From NCBI GenBank assembly GCA_902465775.1, contig CABQOJ010000004.1:1-22031 (forward strand): a DNA stretch of 22,031 nucleotides. The letters are read 5' to 3'. Below are positions 14,026-21,203 of the stretch, piece by piece. Below the pieces are notes generated by a model that worked only from the letters and a program-made list of their open reading frames with translations, had not been told where the DNA came from and searched no databases. Origin of the DNA: an uncultured Porphyromonas sp. (GTDB taxonomy: Bacteria > Bacteroidota > Bacteroidia > Bacteroidales > Porphyromonadaceae). The position numbers and the translations under genes were made by a program. How positions within the stretch are numbered: the stretch's first letter is position 1; each line of letters starts with the position of its first letter.

Positions 14026-16414
14026 AGACCTTGTAGCTTGATTGATTGACCGTAACGATATAGAGACCCTCTGCGAGTGGCAGCTCATACGTGCCAGCAG
14101 GCAAGTAGTGAGAGGCTAGCTGTAGACCGCTAGGCGAGTAGATAGAGACGAGACTCTCAGCATCAGCCAGCTCAAGGTAGAGCGCACCTTCCGCTCCGTA
14201 GACTGTTGCTGTGCCGGTCTCTTCGGCAATTTGAGCGATAGATGTGATCGTCGAGTCGACCGTGTAGTGCTTGAAGTTGCTCCACGTATCGGCTGCCTGG
14301 TAAGCCTTCTGGATCTCCTCCGAAGCGACAACGATCGTTACCGTCTCGTAGTGCTCCTCGGTGAAAGCGTTCTCTGACGTGACAGGAGGCTCCTGGCGAA
14401 GCGTCGTGATCGTCTTAAGCGAATCACAAGCTAAGAAAGCCATATCCTTGATCTCGTTGACGTTTTCGCCAAGCCAGATCTGCTTGATGTGTGAGCAATT
14501 GGCAAAAGCTTCCTCGCCTATGTCCGCAACCTTCTTAGGAAAGCGAACCTCCTGCAGCGAAACACAGTCGAAGAAGCCGTAGTCTGGTATCAGCTCGATG
14601 CTATCGGGGAGGACGATTGACTCTAGCGAAGCGCAACCATGGAAGACGCTCTCGCCAAGGTTCAGAGCCGTCTGAGGTAGTGCTATACTACGCAAAGCGG
14701 AGCAGTAACTAAAGGCCTCCTCCTCAATCGTAGTCAGCCCCTCCGGTAGCACGACCTCCTCGAGGAGCATAGCTTGACTACAGCTAGAGGCAGGGATCGT
14801 CGTGAGCTGCTTCGGATAGGTCAGCTTGCGTAGCTGAGCGTAGTCCTTGAAGCTGAAGCCCTCTAGCGGATTTGCCTCAGCATCGTAAGTAACCTCGCCG
14901 AGGTCTAGCTCCTGCATACGGGGAAGCTGTGCGAGCGCCTCCAGGTCGGCACTCGTTATCGTACCCGTGAGCTTGACCGCACGGTATAGCTCGGGCGTAG
15001 TCAGTGCTGTGACGGTACCCTCTAGCGGTTTCTCGGCAGAGACCGCAGCCGTGAGTGTCAGCATCTCCGATACGTTAGCAAACTCCTTCCACTGCTTGGC
15101 AGCTGCATAAGCAGCCTTGGTTCCCTCAGGTACGATGAGCGTGAGGTCGCTCATAGCAGAGAGGTCGGCTAGGCCAGCTAGATCCTCCGCCTTGTTAGAA
15201 ACGACAGGTGTCGGGTTGGTCACGATCAAGGTTTTGAGCGAATCGCAACCGCCGAAGGCCTTGTCGCTCATCTTCTTCATCGAGCGAGGTAGCGTCACCG
15301 TTTTGAGGCTCTTACAATTGGCGAAAGCGCCATATAGTATCTCCTCACACGCATCAGGTATCGTTAGTTCTGTGATCGCTGTGCGAGCGAAAGCTCCGCC
15401 CATAAGTGTCTTAAGCTTCGAGGGTAAGATAACATTAGCAAGTGCTTCGCAGCCACTGAAGGCGAACCCTCCGATCTTTGTCACACCAGCGGGGATCATG
15501 ATCTTCTTCAGTGCCTTACAGTTCTTAAATGCGTTGTCACCGATGGTCTCCATAGCTACACTCTGTATACTGACACTGGTGAGCGCCTCGCAATCACTGA
15601 AGGCGTCATGCTCGATGGTGCGCATCAGGGGTGGTAGTTGTATTTCGGAGAGATTCGTGCAGCCTTCGAAAGCAAAGGCTCCAATCTTCTTAAGGAACTT
15701 CGGCATATCTAGCTCCTCGAGAGAGGTGCACCCCTTGAATGTAGCAAACGGTATCTCCTGTAGTGTCGGAGGCAGCGTCACCTCGGAGAGCGCTGCACAA
15801 CCATCGAAGACAGAGCCTCCCATTGAGACGACGCTTTCGGGGAGCTCTACAGACTCCAGAGCCTTACACCTTTCAAACGTTGCTCCTGCTAGCGTGTCGA
15901 TGCTCTCGGGTAGCTGGATAGCCGTTAGGCTCTCGCAGTAACCAAAAGCCATCTCGCCGAGATAGGTAAGCCCCTCGGGCAGATGTATCTCGGTCAGCTT
16001 GGTCCCGTTTTGCAGACAGCGGAGCCCTAGTCGAGTCACGCTGTTAGGGAGCGTGATAGAGGTGAGACTTTCTGCTAGTGTGCCTGCAAAGAGGAAGTAG
16101 CCTGGCATCGTACCAGGCACGGTCTGGACCTCCTCCGATGTGTTGGGGTTGCCCTTGTAGCTACCGCCAGCGACGATCTCCACGTCAGAGAGATCAAGCG
16201 TGGTGATGCCAGCTGTGTTTCTCAAGGCTCCAAAGTCGTTTGCATTGAGTGAGCCCTTAATTACGAGATTGGATAGCTCGGTTGTTTCGCTCAGCTTCTT
16301 CTGGAGCGTGCCTGGCTCTGTGACCTCGATCGTGGTCTGAGCCGATAGTGACGCTACGCCCAACCACAGGAGCAGGGAGAGCGCACAGGTTAATAATGAG
16401 TAGTAATGCTTCAT
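14015..16414 (-). CDS. BspA-like (LRR_5) secreted protein with T9SS sorting domain
   Basis: The 799-residue protein has a signal peptide (1-25, cut before QTT). Its repeats are of the BspA/LRR_5 (Treponema pallidum LRR) class, about 23 residues with the pattern AF-x-x-C-x-x-L-x-x-I-x-LP-x-x-(V/L). There are two modules. Module 1 (27-450) and module 2 (465-720) each open with a helical/strand segment (TLQKKLSETTELSNL; TTPELYRAVKLTGTI), carry a run of repeats and close with an I(V)VP.GT..AYAAAKQW-type cap. A type A T9SS sorting domain (about 735-799) ends GLYIVTVNQSSYKVYVR. BspA relatives in oral Bacteroidota bind fibronectin, fibrinogen or other bacteria; a similar adhesin role is inferred. 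It is first in the operon, with the promoter at 16502-16532. Confidence 0.92.
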   Translation of the reverse strand: MKHYYSLLTCALSLLLWLGVASLSAQTTIEVTEPGTLQKKLSETTELSNLVIKGSLNANDFGALRNTAGITTLDLSDVEIVAGGSYKGNPNTSEEVQTVPGTMPGYFLFAGTLAESLTSITLPNSVTRLGLRCLQNGTKLTEIHLPEGLTYLGEMAFGYCESLTAIQLPESIDTLAGATFERCKALESVELPESVVSMGGSVFDGCAALSEVTLPPTLQEIPFATFKGCTSLEELDMPKFLKKIGAFAFEGCTNLSEIQLPPLMRTIEHDAFSDCEALTSVSIQSVAMETIGDNAFKNCKALKKIMIPAGVTKIGGFAFSGCEALANVILPSKLKTLMGGAFARTAITELTIPDACEEILYGAFANCKSLKTVTLPRSMKKMSDKAFGGCDSLKTLIVTNPTPVVSNKAEDLAGLADLSAMSDLTLIVPEGTKAAYAAAKQWKEFANVSEMLTLTAAVSAEKPLEGTVTALTTPELYRAVKLTGTITSADLEALAQLPRMQELDLGEVTYDAEANPLEGFSFKDYAQLRKLTYPKQLTTIPASSCSQAMLLEEVVLPEGLTTIEEEAFSYCSALRSIALPQTALNLGESVFHGCASLESIVLPDSIELIPDYGFFDCVSLQEVRFPKKVADIGEEAFANCSHIKQIWLGENVNEIKDMAFLACDSLKTITTLRQEPPVTSENAFTEEHYETVTIVVASEEIQKAYQAADTWSNFKHYTVDSTITSIAQIAEETGTATVYGAEGALYLELADAESLVSIYSPSGLQLASHYLPAGTYELPLAEGLYIVTVNQSSYKVYVR

Positions 16415-16501
16415 ATGCTATTTGGTTTGATTGATGTCGTCTAGATGTCGTTTTTTGGGAAACGATCGCCTTAACTTCAAGCTTCGTAGCGTTGGCTACC
16501 A

Positions 16502-16532
16502 CAAAGATAACAGTTCTTCTTAAGAAAAACAA
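16502..16532 (-). promoter_or_regulatory. Promoter of the LRR surface-protein operon
   Basis: On the minus strand TTG (plus 16530-16532) is followed after exactly 20 bases by TATCTTTG (plus 16502-16509), a full match to the Bacteroidota promoter pattern. Transcription would start near 16495, leaving a leader of about 80 bases before the BspA-like gene. It is divergent from the promoter at 16882-16889; the repeat-rich block lies between them. Confidence 0.8.
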
Positions 16533-16610
16533 GTTGTACGAGCCGATCCGTCTGTCGTAGCCTGAGGCTTTTTCGTGGGGAATCCAAATTTCCACCAAGC
16601 TATTTTTTAT

Positions 16611-16757
16611 TCTTCACCGAGGTACGAAAAAAAACTTCGGACTTATGAAATGGTTCTTCCGAAGTTTCATTTCATAAGTCCGAAGTTTTATTTTTCGCCT
16701 CCGTGGGGGATTTCCGTTTTCTACCGAGGTAATTGCGATTTCCTCGCGGGGATGCAT
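16611..16757. repeat. ACCGAGG / TTCGGA repeat block with 21-base-pair hairpin
   Basis: The block contains a perfect 21-base inverted repeat: left arm 16631-16651 and right arm 16669-16689, each with AACTTCGGACTTATG or its complement, around a 17-base loop. The loop carries TTCTTCCGAAGTTTC, part of a 22-base match (21 identical) to the complement of 9376-9397. TCTTCACCGAGGTACGAA at 16611-16628 also resembles 9321-9338 at 16 of 18 positions. ACCGAGGTAA recurs at 16724-16733. A small open frame across the region is only repeat translation. With the arrays that follow, this accounts for the gene-free gap 16415-16909. Confidence 0.85.
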
Positions 16758-16767
16758 TAGCTCTTGG

Positions 16768-16830
16768 CTAGTGTCTCTAGTGCCTCTAGTACTCCTAGTG
16801 CCACTAGTGCTTCTAGAAATCCTAGAATCT
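16768..16830 (+). repeat. Seven tandem 9-base CTAG-core repeats
   Basis: Seven units start every nine bases at 16768, 16777, 16786, 16795, 16804, 16813 and 16822. All begin CTAG, five begin CTAGT and four begin CTAGTG; the last three bases vary freely (TCT, CCT, CCA, CTT). This is the longer partner of the three-unit array at 9219-9245. CTAG is rare in many bacterial genomes, which makes the density noticeable. Confidence 0.92.
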
Positions 16831-16857
16831 CTAACGTCTAATCTCTAACCTCTAACC
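16830..16857 (+). repeat. Four tandem 7-base repeats (TCTAACC)
   Basis: TCTAACG, TCTAATC, TCTAACC and TCTAACC follow directly on the 9-mer array, with a decayed fifth unit, TCTGGGA, at 16858-16864. The array ends about 24 bases before the -7 element of the plus-strand gene at 16910, closely matching the arrangement in front of the GH3 gene. Confidence 0.9.
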
Positions 16858-16881
16858 TCTGGGAGATTGCGCTATTTTTGG

Positions 16882-16889
16882 TATCTTCG
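16882..16889 (+). promoter_or_regulatory. Probable -7 element of the DUF2027 gene
   Basis: TATCTTCG differs at one base from the Bacteroidota TAnnTTTG consensus and lies 20 bases before the ATG. The -33 position falls in the last decayed heptamer (CTG at 16859-16861, 20 bases upstream). A very short leader would result. Confidence 0.45.
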
Positions 16890-16909
16890 CATAGAAATAG
16901 AAATCAGCA

Positions 16910-18169
16910 ATGGCACAGAATATAAAAGTAGGAGACACCATCCGCTACCTCAACGCATCGGGCGGTGGTGTCGTCAAGCGCATAGAGCGTGGCGTGGCAT
17001 GGGTCGAGGGCCCCGACGGCTTCGAGCTACCCACACCGATACATGAGTGCGTGGTGGTAGACAGCCGGGACACCTTCGTACCAGCTTACAAACCTCCCGT
17101 ACTGAAGCGACAAGAGCCAGCAGCGCAACCGTCTAAAAGCAAGGCGCCTGCTGTGACGCCCACTACCCCTGATGTAGTCGAGGAGGCCGAGCAGGACTTG
17201 AGCTTCGTGGCACCTCTCTCCAAGGGTCCCTGGTTTGACCGCTCAGGAGGCGAGCAACTGCAGGTGCATGTCGCCTATCTACCCGTATCGTACGAGCACT
17301 TCGGACAGTCGCCCTACGAGACCTATCTAATCAACGAGAGCAACTATCACCTCCTCTTCACCTACAGCACGACAACCTCAGCGGGTGGCTACAAACTTCG
17401 CTCGGCGGGTGTCCTAGAGCCGGATATGCGGGTGCTGGTTGAGGAGTTTGAGGCATCGGAGATCAACGATCATGCCGTCTCACACTTCCAGTTTATCGCC
17501 TACAAGCCCGAGCGTACCTATCGCTCCATGCCTCCCGTAGAGCGTCAGGTGCGGATGGATGTGGTCAAGCTGGCGAAGCGACACGCATTTCGTGAAAACC
17601 CCTTCTTTGATGAGGATGCGCTTGTGATTCCTGTCTTGGAGGCGTACGATGGCTCTCAGCAAGCTCCCGCAGAGGAGCCACAGCCAGCACCCAGTCGCTC
17701 GGGAGCTTTGCCACGGCGTGCGATAAAACAAACGAAGCCTGCTGTGACACCACAAAGGGTATCTCAGCAGGCTAACCAAAAGGCTTCCCAAAAACCAACT
17801 AAGCAGAGCGCTCCTCAGCCTCAGCCAGAGCGTAAGCAACCTGAAGCTACAGCGGCTCCACAATCTGCTCCCGCAGCTCCCGAACAAACCATCGAGAAGG
17901 TAGGACTGGAGGCGGAGCGAATCCTTCCAAATGCTACGGGGATGACTCCGCACGAGGTGCTACTCTATCAGCTGAAGAACTTTCGCCGTGAGCTGGACAA
18001 GCGTCTGGAGCGTCGCGGCAGCAAGGTGATCTTCATCCATGGCGCTGGGCAGGGAGTCCTTCATCAGCTCATCATCAACCGTATCGAGCAGGACTACCCG
18101 ATGGTACAGTATCGAGATGTCACGTTTGATGGCTTCCCGATGGGCGCTATTGAGGTGACGATATCGTAG
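16910..18169 (+). CDS. DUF2027 protein with C-terminal Smr-like domain
   Basis: The 419-residue protein belongs to a Bacteroidota family annotated as DUF2027 with a C-terminal Smr domain; the function is not established, though Smr domains are DNA or RNA nicking or binding modules. An N-terminal SH3-like segment (1-50, KVGDTIRYLNASGGGVVKRI) is followed by the DUF2027 beta-rich core at about 100-245. A Gln/Pro/Ala/Lys-rich linker fills about 250-335. The Smr-like end at 345-419 has IFIHGAGQGVLHQLI, the HGxGxG loop. The usual leading DLH motif is not seen: where relatives have a Leu-His element this one reads ERILPNATGMTPHE. The protein is soluble with no signal peptide. It stands alone behind its own promoter and is followed after 12 bases by the CYTH gene. 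Confidence 0.82.
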   Translation: MAQNIKVGDTIRYLNASGGGVVKRIERGVAWVEGPDGFELPTPIHECVVVDSRDTFVPAYKPPVLKRQEPAAQPSKSKAPAVTPTTPDVVEEAEQDLSFVAPLSKGPWFDRSGGEQLQVHVAYLPVSYEHFGQSPYETYLINESNYHLLFTYSTTTSAGGYKLRSAGVLEPDMRVLVEEFEASEINDHAVSHFQFIAYKPERTYRSMPPVERQVRMDVVKLAKRHAFRENPFFDEDALVIPVLEAYDGSQQAPAEEPQPAPSRSGALPRRAIKQTKPAVTPQRVSQQANQKASQKPTKQSAPQPQPERKQPEATAAPQSAPAAPEQTIEKVGLEAERILPNATGMTPHEVLLYQLKNFRRELDKRLERRGSKVIFIHGAGQGVLHQLIINRIEQDYPMVQYRDVTFDGFPMGAIEVTIS

Positions 18170-18181
18170 CTTTTACGCCCA

Positions 18182-18655
18182 ATGCTAGAGATCGAGCGCA
18201 AGTACCTCGTCTGTCGTGACGACTACCTCCGAGAGGCGTCTCACCACCGCCATATCCGCCAGGGCTATCTGACGGCAGATGAGCGGGTGACCGTGCGGGT
18301 GCGCATCATCGACGAGGTGGCACGACTCACTATCAAGGGGGGCTCATCCGCTGACGGGCTGGTTCGCTCCGAGTGGGAGTACCCGATCCCCGTCGCTGAT
18401 GCGGAGGCGATGCTACGCCAGTGCGCTAGCAGTTGCCTAGAGAAAGTGCGCTACTACGTACCTTACGAGGGCTTCGTATGGGAGGTGGACCGCTTCGGCG
18501 GAAGGTTAGAAGGCTTGGTCATGGCAGAGGTGGAGCTGACGAGCCCGACGGATTGCCCAGCATTGCCCTCTTGGCTGGGGCGTGAGGTGACGGGCGACAT
18601 CCGCTACTACAACGCTATGCTAGCGCAAGAGCAAGCGCCACCACCTACTACTTAA
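18182..18655 (+). CDS. CYTH-domain protein (triphosphate tunnel metalloenzyme)
   Basis: The 157-residue protein is a single CYTH domain. The hallmark ExExK is at E3, E5, K7 (LEIERKYLV). Paired basic and acidic strands of the tunnel follow: RQGYL, TVRVRI, ARLTIKGG, RSEWEYPI, EKVRYYV, WEVDRFGG and MAEVEL. Small bacterial proteins of this type hydrolyse inorganic triphosphate or other triphosphates with a divalent metal; class IV adenylate cyclases share the fold but are less likely here. It starts 12 bases after the DUF2027 gene, so the pair is probably co-transcribed. No signal peptide, so cytoplasmic. Substrate cannot be told from sequence. Confidence 0.87.
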   Translation: MLEIERKYLVCRDDYLREASHHRHIRQGYLTADERVTVRVRIIDEVARLTIKGGSSADGLVRSEWEYPIPVADAEAMLRQCASSCLEKVRYYVPYEGFVWEVDRFGGRLEGLVMAEVELTSPTDCPALPSWLGREVTGDIRYYNAMLAQEQAPPPTT

Positions 18656-18691
18656 CAGAATCAACGTAATACACTATAAAGAGAACTACCT

Positions 18692-20854
18692 ATGACAACT
18701 CACCTAAGAAGAGTACTCCTGCTCCTGTTGACTAGTCTCACCCTCTCGGCTGTTGCACTAGCCGACGGCGGTATGTGGCTACTGGAGCAGATGGCAGACC
18801 ACGCTGACGAGCTCCGAGCTAAGGGGCTACAGATCCCCGTGGAGGAGATATACAATCCTGATGGTCCCTGCTTACAGCGGGCAGTCGTGATGTTTGACGG
18901 AGGCTGCTCAGGCGTCTTCGTCTCGAACCAAGGGTTGGTCCTAACCAACCACCACTGCGGCTACGACCAGATACAGAGCCACTCAGCCGTAGAGCATAAC
19001 TACCTACGCGACGGCATCTGGACACAGTCCATGCGTGAGGAGCTGCCCTGTCCTGGACTAGAGGTGATCTCCATTGACAAGATCACCAACGTGACCGACC
19101 AAGTGAACAAACTGCTGAAGGAGTCTCCCTACAAGGAGGATCCGATGGCAGCTTTCTCCATCGCGACGCTCACCAAGATGATCCCCGCCATCGTAGGCGA
19201 GGCGGCGATGAAGCAACCTGGCATTCGTTACGAGCTAAAGCCTTTCTACGGGGGCAACCGCTACTACCTTTTTACTAAGAAGGTCTTCACCGACGTGCGT
19301 CTCGTAGCGGCTCCGCCCAGTGCTATCGGTAAGTATGGCTCCGACACGGACAACTGGATGTGGCCTCGCCATACGGGAGACTTCTCTATCTTCCGTGTCT
19401 ATGTGGACAAGAACAATAATCCCGCCGACTACAGCGCCGACAACGTGCCTTACAAGCCAGAGCGCTTCGCAGCGGTCTCTACTTCGGGCGTACAGCGTGA
19501 CGACTTTGCGCTGATCATGGGCTTCCCTGGTACGACCAATCACTTCTTCACCGAGGCGCAGGTGGACGAGTGGTCTGAGATCGACAACAACATACGTATC
19601 GAGATGCGTGGTCTACGTCAGGAGGTGATGCTCCGTCGTATGCTCGCTGACGAAAAGGTCAATATCCAGTACGCGGCTAAGTACGCTTACTCGCAAAATG
19701 GCTACAAGCGTGCTCAAGGCGCCAACTGGGCGATCCGCACTCGCAACCTACAAGCGACCAAGCGTGCACAGCAAGATGAACTGGCGCAATGGGCTAAGGC
19801 AAACAAGCGCCCCGAGGTGACGAAGGCTATCCAAACGATTGCCGACTGTGTCGCTGCGCGCCGTGAGGCTCGTCGTGTGCAGTGGTACCTGATGGAGGGT
19901 ATCCTGACGCCGATCGAGTTTCTCCAGATACCCCTAGCCGACGGCAAGAAGCTCCAGCAGTGGAGCGATCCGAAGGTGCGCGAGGAGATCATCAGCGACT
20001 TGCGTAGAGGCTACGCTGCCTTCTATAATAAGGACTACGACCCAGCGGTCGACAAGGAGGTAGCGACGGTACTCCTGCAGCGCTACACCGAGCGCATCGA
20101 TGAGGCGCACTGGCCAGTCGCTCTTCGTGAGGGCGTGGCTCAGTATGGCTCCGTGCAGGCTTACGTGACTCATCTCTTCGACAGCTCGATCTTTGCCGAT
20201 CCAGCACGCTTCGAGGCTTTCCTCAAGACACCGTCACGTGAGCAACTCCTGAACGATCCGATGACGCAGTTTGCCGTCTCGACCATCAATCTCTTCGTCC
20301 AAATGCGTGAGCAGCAGGCTGCCTACGACGATCCGATCAAGCTGGCTCACAGAGACTACGTGCGTGGCATGATGGATATGCAGGGCGCGCGCAAGGTGTG
20401 GCCCGATGCCAACCTGACGCTCCGCTTTACCTACGGCAATGTGCGTGGCTACGCTCCTCGCGACAACGTCTACTACGGTCATCAGACGACCCTCACGGGT
20501 GTGATGGAAAAGGAAGACCCCAAGAGCTGGGAGTTTGCCCTGCCTGATCGAATCAAAGAGATCTACCAGCAAAAGGATTACGGCGTCTATGCACTACCGA
20601 ATGGCGAGATGCCGGTCAACTTCTGCGCCACGACCCACACGACGGGTGGTAACTCAGGTAGCCCTGTCTTCGACGGCAAGGGACGCCTTATCGGGCTCAA
20701 CTTCGACCGCAACTGGGAGGGCGTCGGTGGCGACATCGAGTACCTGCCCAACTACCAGCGAAGCATTATCCTAGACATCCGTTACCTCCTCATGCTCGTC
20801 GACAAGTACGGTCACTGCCAGCGTCTGCTCGACGAGATGAACCTTGTTAAGTAA
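18692..20854 (+). CDS. dpp11: Dipeptidyl-peptidase 11 (family S46, Asp/Glu-specific)
   Basis: A periplasmic serine exopeptidase that releases N-terminal dipeptides, supplying the acidic dipeptides that asaccharolytic Porphyromonas ferment. The 720 residues equal the length of the P. gingivalis enzyme. A signal peptide covers about 1-24 (ALA|DG). The chymotrypsin-like triad is visible as H88 (TNHHCGY), D230 (HTGDFSIFR) and S655 (TGGNSGSP). The residue that decides specificity, known from P. gingivalis work as Arg673 in DPP11 and Gly in DPP7, is R673 here (LNFDRNWEGVGGD), so I call DPP11 and not DPP7. A helical lid domain lies in the middle (about 300-570). It starts 36 bases after the CYTH gene with no clear promoter between. 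The DUF59 gene follows immediately. Confidence 0.93.
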   Translation: MTTHLRRVLLLLLTSLTLSAVALADGGMWLLEQMADHADELRAKGLQIPVEEIYNPDGPCLQRAVVMFDGGCSGVFVSNQGLVLTNHHCGYDQIQSHSAVEHNYLRDGIWTQSMREELPCPGLEVISIDKITNVTDQVNKLLKESPYKEDPMAAFSIATLTKMIPAIVGEAAMKQPGIRYELKPFYGGNRYYLFTKKVFTDVRLVAAPPSAIGKYGSDTDNWMWPRHTGDFSIFRVYVDKNNNPADYSADNVPYKPERFAAVSTSGVQRDDFALIMGFPGTTNHFFTEAQVDEWSEIDNNIRIEMRGLRQEVMLRRMLADEKVNIQYAAKYAYSQNGYKRAQGANWAIRTRNLQATKRAQQDELAQWAKANKRPEVTKAIQTIADCVAARREARRVQWYLMEGILTPIEFLQIPLADGKKLQQWSDPKVREEIISDLRRGYAAFYNKDYDPAVDKEVATVLLQRYTERIDEAHWPVALREGVAQYGSVQAYVTHLFDSSIFADPARFEAFLKTPSREQLLNDPMTQFAVSTINLFVQMREQQAAYDDPIKLAHRDYVRGMMDMQGARKVWPDANLTLRFTYGNVRGYAPRDNVYYGHQTTLTGVMEKEDPKSWEFALPDRIKEIYQQKDYGVYALPNGEMPVNFCATTHTTGGNSGSPVFDGKGRLIGLNFDRNWEGVGGDIEYLPNYQRSIILDIRYLLMLVDKYGHCQRLLDEMNLVK

Positions 20855-20861
20855 TCCGCCT

Positions 20862-21176
20862 ATGGAGACACTACAACTAGAGGAGCAGATCGTCAAGATG
20901 CTCCGCACCGTCTACGACCCTGAGATCCCGGTCAATATCTACGACCTAGGACTCATCTACAACGTGGATGTACAGGACGAAGGGGCCAAGGTGGTGATCA
21001 CGATGACGCTCACGGCGCCCAATTGCCCGGCTGCAGACTTCATCCTGCAGGATGTACAGATCAAGGTCGAGAGCATCAAGGGCGTCAAGCGCTGTGACAT
21101 CGAGCTCACCTTCGACCCACCGTGGGATAGCTCGATGATGTCCGAGGAGGCACAGCTGGAGCTGGGATTCCTCTAG
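20862..21176 (+). CDS. MIP18/DUF59 family Fe-S cluster assembly factor
   Basis: The 104-residue protein is a single MIP18-family (DUF59) domain, the family of SufT and other factors that help mature iron-sulfur proteins. It has VYDPEIPVNIYDLGLIY at 17-33, the conserved cysteine C55 in TAPNCP, and the FDPPWD motif near 84-89. The start is taken at ATG 20862, eight bases after the dpp11 stop; an earlier in-frame ATG at 20844 overlaps that stop and adds residues not typical of the family. The many Fe-S clusters of the Rnf complex in this window are possible clients, but nothing in the sequence ties them. It is probably cytoplasmic. Confidence 0.88.
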   Translation: METLQLEEQIVKMLRTVYDPEIPVNIYDLGLIYNVDVQDEGAKVVITMTLTAPNCPAADFILQDVQIKVESIKGVKRCDIELTFDPPWDSSMMSEEAQLELGFL

Positions 21177-21203
21177 GGAAAAGCTTAGCTGATACCCTAA
21201 ACT

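Noticed and set aside
14026..14088. Longer N terminus for the plant-type LRR protein
   Set aside because: It would place about 21 polar residues before the signal peptide and lies wholly inside the coding region of the BspA-like gene.
15117..15941. 274-residue plus-strand frame opposite the BspA-like gene
   Set aside because: Its regular Ser/Ala-Lys-Ala pattern is the mirror of the LRR_5 repeats on the real coding strand.
16575..16760. 61-residue plus-strand frame (KFHFISPKFYFSPP)
   Set aside because: Repeat translation through the hairpin block; not a credible protein.
16768..16857. CRISPR-like array
   Set aside because: Units of 7 and 9 bases without spacers of 25-40 bases, and no cas genes; it is a simple tandem array.
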